64,000 nt of DNA from Agrypnia vestita (lineage: Eukaryota; Arthropoda; Insecta; Trichoptera; Phryganeidae), in NCBI GenBank assembly GCA_016648135.1, contig JADDOH010023075.1, positions 124,001 through 188,000 of the forward strand. Reading direction: 5' to 3'. The notes below the pieces were generated by a model, which worked only from the letters and a program-made list of their open reading frames with translations, ran no database searches and was not told the origin of the DNA. Of this stretch, positions 46,810-57,819 are shown piece after piece; the first letter of the stretch is position 1, and the number at the start of each line of letters is the position of its first letter. A program made the translations under genes and the position numbers.

Positions 46810-47290
46810 AAATTTAAATTTAACAATACATTTTTTTACTTTGTTTTGTAATGGCTATAATTAAAAGTATAATTTAATTCTTTTTCCATTGATTTCATTA
46901 CGATCTAATTTATTTTCTCTCCTTATAATAAAACCAACATACATACAAATTTATCTCCTTAACTTTAAACTTCAAGAATTTTATCATTGACTGCCGATTT
47001 TTCTTATTATTTTCTGTACAATACTTAAAAAAAATTATCAATGGATATTTTTTAACAACTTTCTTAAATCAAAACTTGATTTCATAAAATTCACTTGAAA
47101 AAATTCAAATTTTAGTTGAATACAAAATTTAATTATAATTGCAAAAGTTAATAGCGCAATGAATCGTATTATTACATTGTTGATTTCTTAATTTGTTGAT
47201 ATGAAAATTTTTTAACATTATTTTTTTTAAATTTACAATTTTAATCCGTTATAAATTTACATGATTAATTTTCTTGATAAATTTTGAATA
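46810..47290. other. AT-rich 3' region of the transposon
   Basis: Non-coding, very AT-rich sequence between the gene and the right terminal repeat. Confidence 0.6.
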
Positions 47291-47292
47291 TA

Positions 47293-47771
47293 GATCGCGC
47301 TATTTCACTTGCACCAACGTACATGTATATTCATCGCGCGCACGCCTGGAGTAGACTTCAATGTGCTTGGGAAGATAGGGGAACCATCGAAAGTGACTGG
47401 GGATTGTGGATACATTATTCGTATAGTTTTCTGAATAACATATATAAAAGCCAGATTTTATACTATGACGAAAGTAGATTTATAAATAATCATACTGTAA
47501 GCGTGTCTGGAAAGGGGTTGTTACCGCCCGAAGTGTCCGCCAATAGACGAGGCGGTTTCTAATATGATTGTAAGTTTAAATATATGAAAACCAAGTTTCA
47601 TACTATCACAAATTTGAAACACAATTTTACTCACCTTTACTACCTGTTACCTGCCAAAGCCACCGCGACCCAGGTTGTATAGGCTGGGTTTGCTTATACC
47701 TGTATATGAGACATGTATAGAAGAATTTTCAGCTTTTATAATATAACGAAGGTCTGGGCGTCGCGGGCTCT
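47293..47771 (-). repeat. Right terminal inverted repeat (479 bp)
   Basis: Inverted copy of the left repeat, preserving the mariner-free site. A 92-codon plus-strand frame (47284-47562) lies mostly within it and mirrors the minus-strand frame in the left repeat. The outermost bases are GGGCTCT. Confidence 0.9.
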
Positions 47772-47799
47772 TAGACTATAAGACATCTGTCGAATTTCA

Positions 47800-48240
47800 T
47801 AAATATGTGAAAACTTATTCTTTAGGAACCGGCATTTAAAAGTAACGTCATTTTTGACAGGTTAGGTTTATAGCTATTATCAATTTTACTAATAATAGGG
47901 ATACTATCACTATCGGCGCCTAGATAACAGTAATCCGAGCAATCGATCATTCTGTTTGGACGAACGCACGACTTGTCGATTTATGTTCCAAGCGCAATGT
48001 TTGGAATGTTCGAGAAGTGTTTCCAACGGTGAAGAAGCTGGAGTGTTCCCGCCGTCGGAATTTATGGCCGAGAGGAATTCCAACTTGGAATGTGCAAAAG
48101 GGCGCCAGAAAGCGATAAAGGAAGACCTCACTCGTGACGCACTACGGGCGGTGTATAAAGTTCTGCAACAAATAGGTTTTGCACTATTCCGTCAAGTTAT
48201 TCCCATCCCCAATAATAATAATTTCCATCCGTAACCGTAA
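47800..48240 (+). other. Dispersed repeat remnant and unrecognised 92-codon ORF
   Basis: 47810-47870 is the inverse of the 16.7-kb repeat. The ORF at 47956-48234 is moderately coding-like ('ECAKGRQKAIKEDLTRD', 'ALRAVYKVLQQIGFALF') but has no recognised domain and no splice evidence. It may be part of the repeat. Confidence 0.3.
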
Positions 48241-48469
48241 CTAGAATCCAATAGCTAAAACATTCCTTTTACAAAATTAGTATAATTTCAAAATTGTTAT
48301 TTAACAATATGAAAATATTGACTTCATCCATTTTTAATAAAATACCTACTCTGAATTAAATTTTTTCTTTAATATTGTGATTTTTTTAAAACATTTCAGT
48401 GTAGTAAAAATTAGAAATAATAATTTCATCCATTACTATGTCGCAAATGTCATTCGTATTAATAATTAA

Positions 48470-48660
48470 TCACAATATATAATTCTCTATTTAACAACGT
48501 ACGTCACTAACGCTACCAGATGGTTCAAATAACAATGAGGTATAAGAAGCAAAAAAACGTAGTTCTCTGTTTAATAATGTCCATCACTAACGTCATCAAG
48601 ACGCTACGCTGGCGCTGCTCTAGATAGCGCTGTCCTCACAGCCGAAATATATAATAAAGT
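48470..48660 (+). repeat. Dispersed repeat 'E', copy 2
   Basis: Matches 39170-39430 through 'atataattctctatttaac', 'ccagatgg', 'caatgaggtata' and 'agacgctacgct'. Ends near a 'cgtcatttttgatgggttat' motif shared with the 16.7-kb repeat. Confidence 0.6.
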
Positions 48661-48669
48661 ACCTACGTC

Positions 48670-51175
48670 ATTTTTGATGGGTTATAGCTAGTTCCGAAGT
48701 AATAAATTACGTTGGTTGTGGAAATTTCGTGGAATTTAAACACGTTCATTTGTAAAAAAATGATATTTTTATTATCTATGTAGGTACCTACTATGAAGTG
48801 AACTATTTACTGAGTTTTAAATTTCATACTGTTGTATTGACTTTTAATTTATTCGTAAACCGAATTGTTCGAAAACAGAGTCGTTCGTAAACCGAGGTTC
48901 CACTGAAATATAAAAAAACTCTCACGTCTCTCTACTCTTCATTTAACTAAGTGCTGGTTGGGTGGATAGAAGAAAAGAAAGTAATGTAGAAAACGGGGAG
49001 AATAAGTATGGATGGCATATAAAATTGTGACCCGTCTCAAAATAACGCAAAATACACATTTTCCATGAAAGTTATTCTCGAATACCGCTTATCGAAGAGC
49101 ATTGATTTTATCTATAGTAAACAGCAACATCATACGGCATGGAATGTAAATTATTTATAGCGAGGGCATCACTAGGTATGGGTACTTGCGCACGTGTAAT
49201 GTCAATCAACATTACCCGAAGCGTGTGGATCGTTCCGGAGCGTCCTACCGAAATAAGCAGAGGGGACGAACGCGGGACCATCAATCCACCAAACGGACAA
49301 AGAATATCTCCCTCGTCGTAAATAATCGCAAAGCGCAGAACACCCGCTCTGAGTGGTTTTTTTAATGGTACCTACACACAAAGACCACATTCATCGAATC
49401 TCGATAAGAACAATTTTCCACGTCTAATTTGCAATTTAACAGATATCTGGGATGCTAATAGCTCATTAGCCGTAAATGAAAGGAATTTCTTGGCTCCAAC
49501 TTGAACAAGAATGTCTTTGATATTCTTTATTCAATAATATAAAATACATGGCGGAGGAAATTTCAATGCATTTAAAGTTATGAAGTGCCAATAACTTTCA
49601 ATGCATGAATTAATCATAATTGTAATGTTAAAACATCATTTTATTTAATGTTTATTGGCCAGTTTACGTCAAGCTGCATCGGACACGAATCTGTAGGTAA
49701 TTCTTTTTATTAACGATTAACTCAAATTACCGACCCTGAATTAGGAAAATAGAAGAAACCGAGGAAAAAAATTTAATACACAATAAAAATTTACAACATT
49801 TTCTACTTAATGACACGCCATGTGCGTGATTTCCGGGTTGTTTAAAATTTGGTTTAAAAAATTCAATGCTTCTCTTTGTATTTTAATGTTCGAGTACTTA
49901 AATGCTTCCCGTGAAGTAATCATTTGTCAACGGAACAATGGAAACTCGAGGGTCACTAACGTAGACAGGGTATAAAAAGAAGTAATCCGTTTATTCACTA
50001 CTAATTTTCCTTTAAACTTTATGCAATCTGAAAATACCAACGAGATATCAAATCCAACTCGTTCGCTACATAAAAACAAAATACGGCGGTTTCTGTTGTA
50101 ATAAAATATATCTTCATTAATGAGTCTGCTACTACCGTAACCATATTGATTTCTGCCAGCAGCAATAATACTCTAGGATGGGATCGAGTGTGTGGGATCG
50201 ATATTATAATTTAATTAAAGAAACGCCGAATGTTCTATGCACAACTGGTTATGGAAGCCGTAAAGTCAACTAATGATCAGTTTTGAAAACCTTGAAAAAT
50301 GTCTCGTTATTTATGACGTTCGCAATGTATTGCCGGAAGCTTTATAAATGAGTCGTAACAAAATATATAATTCTTTGATGTAAGCAAATACACAGGTAAC
50401 CCATAAATATAAATTAATGATTTTGCTTAAAAAGACGAGAGAAATAAAATTAAAATGGAGCGTGGTGGACATTAACAACTGGATAAACATCGATGCACAC
50501 AATTTTAGAGTTTGGAGTAGAAACAAGTGGAAGGACCATCTCGGCACTGAAGAATAAGTCTCTTTTTAGAATAAGTATTTTTATGAAATCTCTGTCAACA
50601 AATCATCTGATGGATTTTGAAATATGATATACTGAAAAATCTACAACAGTTTACAGAATTTTCAAAAAAGTATACGGTCATTTTTTTTAATGAAAATAAG
50701 AACAGGAAAGATGAAATTTGATTTCACGGTAAACTTGCCGTAATAATTATAACTCGAAATATTTAAACGTGTCGCGAGAACAATCCTGTAAATTCCCAGC
50801 GAACCTTGCCGCCTACACCACGTCTTTCGGCAATACTGGTACGGTACGGTTTTACAAGCAAATCGTGCTAGTCCAAACCTGTCCCCCGACCGACAGTCAT
50901 GAAAGTGCTGTACGCGTGTGTGTGTTACTCTCGTGGCGGATGAAATACACGAATAATGAAGCAGCACGAACTAGCGCAGTGGAAACACCTGTGAACTGTG
51001 TGCTCTTGCTCTTGATTTCATCTTTGGTGCATCATACTTTCAATATATTTTTAACTCTTTAGAAATATCTAAAAATAATAACTACAATAACTACTGATAG
51101 ATTTCCTATCTGGTCCGTCCGCCAGAAGACTCGATTTGATAATTTTTGGTGGGAGTACCTATTGTTCGAGTTTTA
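48670..51175. other. Intergenic AT-rich stretch, 2.5 kb
   Basis: No gene is supported. ORFs at 49139-49390 and 50662-51062 overlap on opposite strands and lack motifs or splice context. Confidence 0.45.
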
Positions 51176-51179
51176 CCAA

Positions 51180-51405
51180 GCTTCATAAACGTCACTTCCA
51201 GAGGAAGGAGCCTGTAGAATATAGACCCGGGAGAATATAGAAAATGCAAATGGAGAGACTGCGAAGAAAGATTGAACTACCAGTGGCTCCGAGTAGCTGA
51301 CAGCGCAGGACAGAGAGAGGTCGAAGAGTGTTGTGCAAGCGATAGGGCCCCGACCCGATTAGAGGATTAAGGAGAAGAACAAGAATAATAATTATTGAAG
51401 TGTGG
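51180..51405 (+). mobile_element. LINE 3' fragment, decayed
   Basis: The plus strand encodes 'LTAQDRERSKSVVQAIGPRP' followed by a stop, typical of the last residues of some insect non-LTR retrotransposon proteins. Upstream it continues in other frames. A short AAT-rich tail follows near 51380. The 5' part is absent. Confidence 0.5.
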
Positions 51406-51409
51406 ATAT

Positions 51410-52980
51410 ACCGTTTATTGACAATCACAGTTTAAGCTCTTCACTCGCATATGGAAAATAATAAGCTATAAAATCTTTTGTTTCCAGAACTACTCCGTAA
51501 TGTTTACTAACAGAACATTTTGTCGCTTACTGTTTTTATTAGTTTCGGAAAGAATCTATAGCGCAGAATTTAAATAAAATAACGCCATCAAGCAAGGTAT
51601 CAGGAAACTGAGTAGGTTTATATATCCAAAATGACAATATGGTATAAATATATTTCAGTCCTTCATTAAAGCCCTTTTTAAGTGCTTCTTGATGACTGTC
51701 TCCCTCGAAATTAACTTTGCGATATGTGCCTTCGTGGTTTATGATTCTGGTCCCTTTCAAAACTTGACAGAATAAGGTCAATCCGAGTGTGAAGTTAATA
51801 ACCCCCAGACTTGGGTTTAAAAGTATTAACAGACTTTGACAAAGAATTAAACACGATTAAGAAAGCTTGAACACAAATGTTTCTTTTGATAAGACCAGTT
51901 TTTAATTCAAATCGTCATGCGCCATGCTGTCTGATACGAAATGAGGTTGGATTGCAAATTTCTAATCCATCCGTACCGAGGCGCCCAAAAGGTTGATTTA
52001 AATTTGGCATTTTGAATGTAACATTAGTGGAATATTATGTGAATAAAACTTTGAATATACGTAAGTGTACTTCGGCATCTATAACAGTAGCAAATAATAA
52101 AGGGATAATAATTAAGCAGTTACCCGTCACCCTGAAAACGCTTTCGATAAAATCGATAAATCGTTAAAACTTCATTCACTGTGGCATGCCAAAAAGAGAT
52201 ATAAAATGAATCTCGGTGTGTATTTTAAATTTGTGACGCACGCGACATCTAGGTCACACATTTTTTCAACCCTGTACAGGAAAATTAATTACTTAGCTAA
52301 TTTAGTCACTTAAAAAGAATATATTTTAACTCTTCAACAACGTCACGTGCAAAGCAAAGTAATCAAATATATTTCTTGAAATTCGCAGAATATGTTTATG
52401 CAGGTACAGGTACATAGGTATTTCAGGTATAGATTTCGAGGGCTTTCGATATGCTTTTATCCCGTTTATCAAAGATATTGCGTGTCAAAAAAGTCCATTT
52501 TACAGGAGATACAAAAAAGTTTAATAATGGAACTGTTATCTGTCGTAGAACCGTATTTTTTTATTGATTGCCGATGTGCTTATATATGTTCTCAGATTTT
52601 CACAGCCGTTCAAAATGTTCTGATTAGAATTTTATGAGGTATTCTGGCGTGTGTAGGTATACGGCTTTTCTGGCTAAGAATCTAACATAGCCAGAATATT
52701 ATACATCTATGAACGGAAAAAATACGTGAAAGAAATGATAAACAACCGGTTCCGCTGTAAAGAAACACTTGGGGCCGTTTGCGGAAAAGAGAGTGAACTC
52801 AATTTAATACGGTTTTCATGGAGCACAGAGAAAAAAAATGATGCGGAGAAGAACTTTACTAATCTTAATACGGTTTCCATGAGGTTAGGAAATTTCAGTA
52901 AGAAACTATTCCGAAATAAAACGTAAATCGAAAAATGTTGTTTTAGTACATTTTTGTATGGAATGTGCAATGTGTATGTG
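51410..52980. other. Intergenic AT-rich stretch
   Basis: No supported gene. The ORFs at 51539-51781, 52392-52637 and 52707-52970 have no recognisable content. Confidence 0.45.
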
Positions 52981-52984
52981 AATG

Positions 52985-53110
52985 TAAATGTTTATGCAGG
53001 ACCGTCCCGCCAACCAGTGCCGTGAGATTGCTCCGCTCCGGGTCCAGACACCGCACCGCTGTTGCGCGGCCGCGCATCTCACGCTGTGTTTATTTCCCCA
53101 CCTTTCGTCG
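52985..53110. other. GC-rich islet, possible exon of uncertain strand
   Basis: On the plus strand 'aaatgtttatgcag' could be an acceptor opening 'DRPANQCREIAPLRVQTP'. On the minus strand 'aaataaacacag' could open 'REMRGRATAVRCLDPER'. Neither has a good donor. It stands out from the AT-rich surroundings but cannot be assigned. Confidence 0.25.
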
Positions 53111-53239
53111 TTCTGTTATTTTGTTTAGCGTGTTATTACGAAGCCAACTGCAAAGATGGCTCCGAGCCAGGCGCTTTAATGACACTCCACGCAATGCCTA
53201 TACATTCTTAGCTAATGTCACATCATTTTAGAGTTACGA

Positions 53240-54770
53240 TGCTCTTTTGCGGTCACAAGTTATTATCGACATCAGTCAAATTGACTGACCCGTCGCCGTT
53301 TGAACGCACCGAGCTAAGAGAGGTCTCTGTAAAACACCGCTTCTATGCGGAGTAGTCTTTTACACGAAGATGAATGCGGTGTACCGTAAATGCAGGATAA
53401 AATTGTAAGATCTCCTACAATCAAAAATAAGAAGAAGAAAATACGCGTTGTGTCATTTTTAAGGTTCTGGCTAAGCTTCCGATTACGTGAACCGCCTATC
53501 TCCTGTTCACTTAGGAGCTATCGGCTTTTATGATCACAGTACGATAAGAGATCAATTTTAATTTTTATTTTATTTTCACAATTATTTCACAGATTTACAG
53601 TAAAAAAAGTAGGAAGATGATATTAATTTCTTAAATTAATACTATAACAAGATCCTGAATATTTTACATTTATGATGATAGGAGATATTGGCGATTCAAG
53701 GTCGATATTCTGTGTTAATAAGGAAAAATAATTGTATATATTTTTATTGAATTATAGTCATATTAATAATTCATTCGTTTAACAATTCATCACCAGCATT
53801 ACATATATTCTTATAAAATTAGCATTAAAGTCTACGAACATTTAGTATAAAAACCGAATAAGAGGGTATTTAAGATGACAGAGCAATCGCTTAACATGTA
53901 AGAGTACCGAGATCAATACCCGAAGCTTCAAAATATATATGTGAAATTTTTACTGGGGAAACCACTGAAAACACAAATTAGTCAAAAAAATTCAAACAAT
54001 AAAATAAACACTTGAGTATTAATGTTTAACACTTAACTAAAATGCTGCTCTATATTTCATGTGTAAAAAGTGGACTTGACTTGACTAATTGTGTTACGTT
54101 GATGGTCAAGAGTCGTCATTTTCTGTGTTTACCGAGTGAATAACGAATGTGCAAATTATTTTAGGTTAATAAATCTTATTATATTTGTTCGCACAATCAA
54201 TTTAAAAATCTTCGGCCGGCCCACAAATCAAGTTTGAGGAGACAACTAGCCCTGAGAACCTGGCCATGTAGGGAGAACAAAGGACGACTTGAGGTCTTTC
54301 AACCTGAACCTTGTTTACGTTACACATTCATTTATAATCGTGTTCTCACAAAATATGGAACAATACTAGTTTAAAACTAATTAATGAAACACGATGAGGA
54401 AACTAAAAGTATACAAGTCCCTCTCCAAGCACAAGTTTTACCCAGAAAGCTCTCAAAAAACATAAACTATGTTAAATTGTTTGTCTTCTGTTTAATATCA
54501 TCATCTTCATCACTATTAGTCCGTTTTCAGTTGACTGCTAGATGAAGGCCTGCCCAGGTGCCTCGAAGTTTTCTTGTTGTGTGTTGTTATTTCGCTGTCA
54601 TGAATTTCGTAAAATTTAACCTAACGCGTATCGCCCTTTAGCTCCCCTTGGGTCGTCCGGCTGTTGTCTGTCCTCTGAACCATGTGGCCTGTCCGTTTTC
54701 TTAGCGCCTTCAATAAATACTTTTTTATTTAAGAAAATTCATAATTTTATAGGTTCACAGCTTAAATTAT
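53240..54770. other. Intergenic stretch
   Basis: No gene is visible. 54500-54560 ('agatgaaggcctgcccaggt') resembles a recurrent arthropod LINE 3' motif. 53330-53380 is short and GC-richer. Confidence 0.4.
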
Positions 54771-54780
54771 TATACAATAC

Positions 54781-55250
54781 TAGCTGTGCCCGCGCAGCTT
54801 CGCACGCGTAGATTTTTAGTACACTGTTTGGATCGTCATAGAACTTTCGCGAACCTTCTAGAACATTCTCCTTCCAGAACTTACAAGAAATTTATCGAAT
54901 GAACAGGAACCTTCTAGACACACCGACACATTCCGCCACTCAGGTTAGAACCTTATAGAACTTTCGAGAATTTTCTAGAACCTTCTCCTTCCGGAACTTT
55001 CTTGAGCAGGTTTTTCCGGAACCTTCTAGAGTCACCGACACAGTTGGCGCGCCTATTTTGAAACAATCTGAAGCATTTGCAGCCTTCCCATAACAAAAAA
55101 ATGTGCTAGAAAGCACATTTTCGTCACCAACTCCCACCCACGCACAGCCACCCCCACCAAACTCGCATATTTTCGATGTGACACCACCATAACCACCGGT
55201 TGGTGGTTGTGGCTGGTTGTGGAGAAAACTTGGCGGGTAGGGAAACATGG
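54781..55250. repeat. Retroelement-like repeat with duplicated heat-shock-element arrays
   Basis: It starts 'actagctgtgcccgcgcagc', a start common to lepidopteran SINE- or LINE-type repeats. A unit of 117 bp is then repeated (from 54841 and from 54958). Each unit holds inverted GAA/TTC pentamers in exact 5-bp phase. Copy 1 has GAA-TTC-GAA-TTC-GAA-TTC at 54841-54868. Copy 2 has the same six-unit pattern from 54958, with an imperfect pair just before it. This fits the HSF-binding nGAAnnTTCn array. The 102-codon minus-strand ORF over it is not credible. Confidence 0.7.
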
Positions 55251-55259
55251 GTTTCTTTT

Positions 55260-56330
55260 TATATATATATTGATTGATTATGACATAGGTTTTTTTAAAT
55301 ACATATGTTGTTGAGTTTTGCCATTCTACTGGCCCTAGGGAAGATATCTGATTTAATATTTATGCACCAATAAGGAAACGGACAATTTTGTTTTCCATTA
55401 AGTCGCAACTAGGTACGCGCCTCCGTACGCACATTAAAAGCCAATTAATGAATATTCCATCCAAACCTATTTATCACAAGTCACGGACGACAAAAATCAG
55501 TAAAGTCGCCCCCAGACACGCGGGCCGCCGCAGCAATGGCGCTAGTTTCAGGATCATAATTCGCAGAACCGCAACTTTGTTGATTGAAGACGCGGTGCTT
55601 TTATGAACCCAGTTTAACTGCAATTTATAATAATTAGGTCGCGTTACATAATCGCGGTTACATTTTCGCGACAATATTTGTCACTTCGCCACAGAGAATC
55701 GCTGTAATATGTCAATAAAGGAAATTGATACCGACAATCTAATTCAACGAGTCTGCAACAGACACGAGAATATCACGCGTTCAAGTGCAGATTCAATAAA
55801 GATGTGGCTTCCTTTTATCAGTACTTTCTTCTCCCTCGAACAAAAGTCGGCCAAGTCTAATAGATAGAAGATGTAAATAAAACAACACAAATATTCTTTT
55901 TTTTAAACGATGAAATTTAATATGTTCATAATATGCTTGTATATGGTATAATATTCTGGTATATATGTGTTTTCTTGTAATTGGCCCAAGGCTCTGTACA
56001 TCAATAATTAATTTTTTTTATAAGATTTATTAATTATATATATGGCTGCAAGAAAACCATTAATGAAAATTAAATAAAAAATAAAAATAATTAAAGTGCC
56101 ATAAACCGTATGGTAGGTACCTACTTTAACTTTTAAACTTCCAAAACTCGTTTAACTTTTCGTTTAAAATTTAAGATTTAATTTAATTTTAATTTTAATA
56201 AAATTTAAAATTCAAAATTTCGTTTAACTTCCAAAATCCAAAAAAAGAGGATTTAAGTGTTAATGTTGTAAGTAAGAAATTAGATTAATCAATTAGAAAG
56301 ATATACGGAAGAATATGAATATTTAAGAAA
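55260..56330. other. Intergenic stretch
   Basis: AT-rich with a moderately GC-rich patch at 55500-55560. No gene is supported. Confidence 0.4.
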
Positions 56331-56469
56331 TATACCGGGTGTCTCGTATCTAGTAGCAAAATTTTCGGAGAAATCTGAATTTTAATAGAAAATATTCTTT
56401 ATACTTTGGGAGAAGGTTGAGAAAGATATCGAGAGGAGAGTGTCTGCAGAAAATAGGGTCAGAGTCAAC

Positions 56470-56992
56470 AGTGTTTGAATGCAATAATTTCTAATAGAAA
56501 TATGTCTACCGAGGCAAGAATTCTGGTACCAACACTGATGTATGGAAGTGAAACCTGGAGTTGGCAGAAGAGGAATTAAAGTACACTGAATGCAGTGAAA
56601 ATGAGATCCCTTAGACGTATGTGCAGCAAATCCATTTATAATAGAGTAAGGAATGAAGATATTAGCATAATTAATAGAATTAATAAAGGGTAACTCAAAT
56701 GGTTTGGGCGTGTTAAGCGAATGAATAAGGAAAGAATGGTAAGAAGGATATACAACGCAAGTTGACGGCGCCAGAAAGAGGGGGCGACCGCGGAGGACGT
56801 GGCACAACCAGATTAACCGGATACTGGAAGATGGTCCCATTAGAAGCCTCAACAACCATCGAGCTTGCATGCCAAGGTGTACGAATACGGATGAGAGTTG
56901 TGTGCCATTACAGTAGAGTGTGGCGCTCTATCCTATCTGCTTACCCCCACAGCGAAACGGCGTGGTGGTAAGTAAGTAAGTACTTCGGGGAA
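56470..56992 (+). mobile_element. LINE 3' fragment, copy 2 (RT C-terminal region)
   Basis: The plus strand reads 'LVPTLMYGSETWSWQKRN', a stop, then 'STLNAVKMRSLRRMCSKS' and 'NRVRNEDISIINRINK', then 'LKWFGRVKRMNKERMVRR'. This is the standard order of the post-RT region of many insect LINEs. Stops and shifts show decay. It ends with 'ccacagcgaaacggcgtg' and an (AAGT)n tail. The 162-codon minus-strand frame is antisense to this. Confidence 0.8.
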
Positions 56993-56999
56993 ATATCCC

Positions 57000-57735
57000 C
57001 GAAGTATTATATAATAATCCATAATTTCATAAATCTATAAATACATCATATTTTTTATAGGATTAGCGATAATTACAGAAATATAAATTAAGAATTTTTT
57101 TTTTATAGGATAAGAATACAAGAAAAGAATGTAATGAATATTATCTGTTCAGAAATAACTGAAAAAGACTCAACCGATGTTTTTTGCTACTAGCTACGTG
57201 ACACCTGCATAATGTCTTATGTAAATCTATTATTCAATTTTCAAATTGCTAACAACTTTATATTATTTTTTTAACAATATTTTTTATATGAAAGTATGTT
57301 CTGCGAACACAGTTACTGCGTTTTGTCCCCAGTGGGATGATTAATTAATTAAGGATAAATAAAAGAAATCTCATAGAGACAAAGCTAATTTATATATGAG
57401 AAAAGTGGATGGAAGTCTCTTATACGATAGCTCAGGTTTATTTATACTATGCAATGAATAACAAAAACCTTCGATGCCGTAAATCAAGAATAATTTTGTT
57501 CTTAAATTTCAACTTCGCAATAAAACGTGTTTTAATTAAAAATCAAAATATCATATTCACCCAGGCATTATTATCTTATTTAATTCCTTCAAATACTGGG
57601 CCGCAAAGAGTGATTGGCAAACCAGTATTTGATACTCGAGAACATTAATGACACATTTAGCGTTGTGCCGACAGAGCTAAACAATGCGCTTAGGTTATCA
57701 TTGCATCGCGGTTCCTTTGAAGAATAGTGCTTCAG
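57000..57735. other. Intergenic AT-rich stretch
   Basis: 'tttgctactagctacg' at 57182 recurs from 36332. No gene is supported. Confidence 0.4.
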
Positions 57736-57739
57736 AGTG

Positions 57740-57812
57740 AGATGGCGCGACTGCAGGGAGGCTTAACGCGGAGGGCGCACCCCGCGCCGCCCGCGAGCCT
57801 TCACAATCTTCA
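57740..57812. other. Small GC-rich islet
   Basis: A 70-bp GC-rich patch with a plus-strand ATG opens a 33-codon frame. It is too short to judge; possible regulatory or exon remnant. Confidence 0.2.
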
Positions 57813-57819
57813 CACTTCG

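Larger units (their letters stand above)
43263..47771. mobile_element. DNA transposon with 479-bp terminal inverted repeats, carrying a nested mariner
   Basis: Both ends read AGAGCCCGCGACGCCCAGAC inward. The right repeat is 47293-47771 (479 bp). The left repeat is 43263-43453 continued at 44742-45029, also 479 bp once the nested mariner and its TA duplication are removed. The two differ at roughly a dozen positions. Original length without mariner is about 3.2 kb. Between them is one interrupted plus-strand gene (45179-46805). Flanking bases do not form a clean target-site duplication. Long inverted repeats occur in Mutator-like and several newer superfamilies; I cannot assign one. The internal gene belongs to a TE-type zinc-finger-like protein family and appears internally deleted, so this copy is probably non-autonomous. 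Confidence 0.85.

Noticed and set aside
43255..47780. Target-site duplication for the long-TIR transposon
   Set aside because: The flanks 'tagagtg' and 'tagacta' agree only in part; no duplication length can be claimed.
56382..56870. 162-codon minus-strand ORF
   Set aside because: It is antisense to the LINE fragment whose plus-strand reading matches known RT C-terminal motifs.
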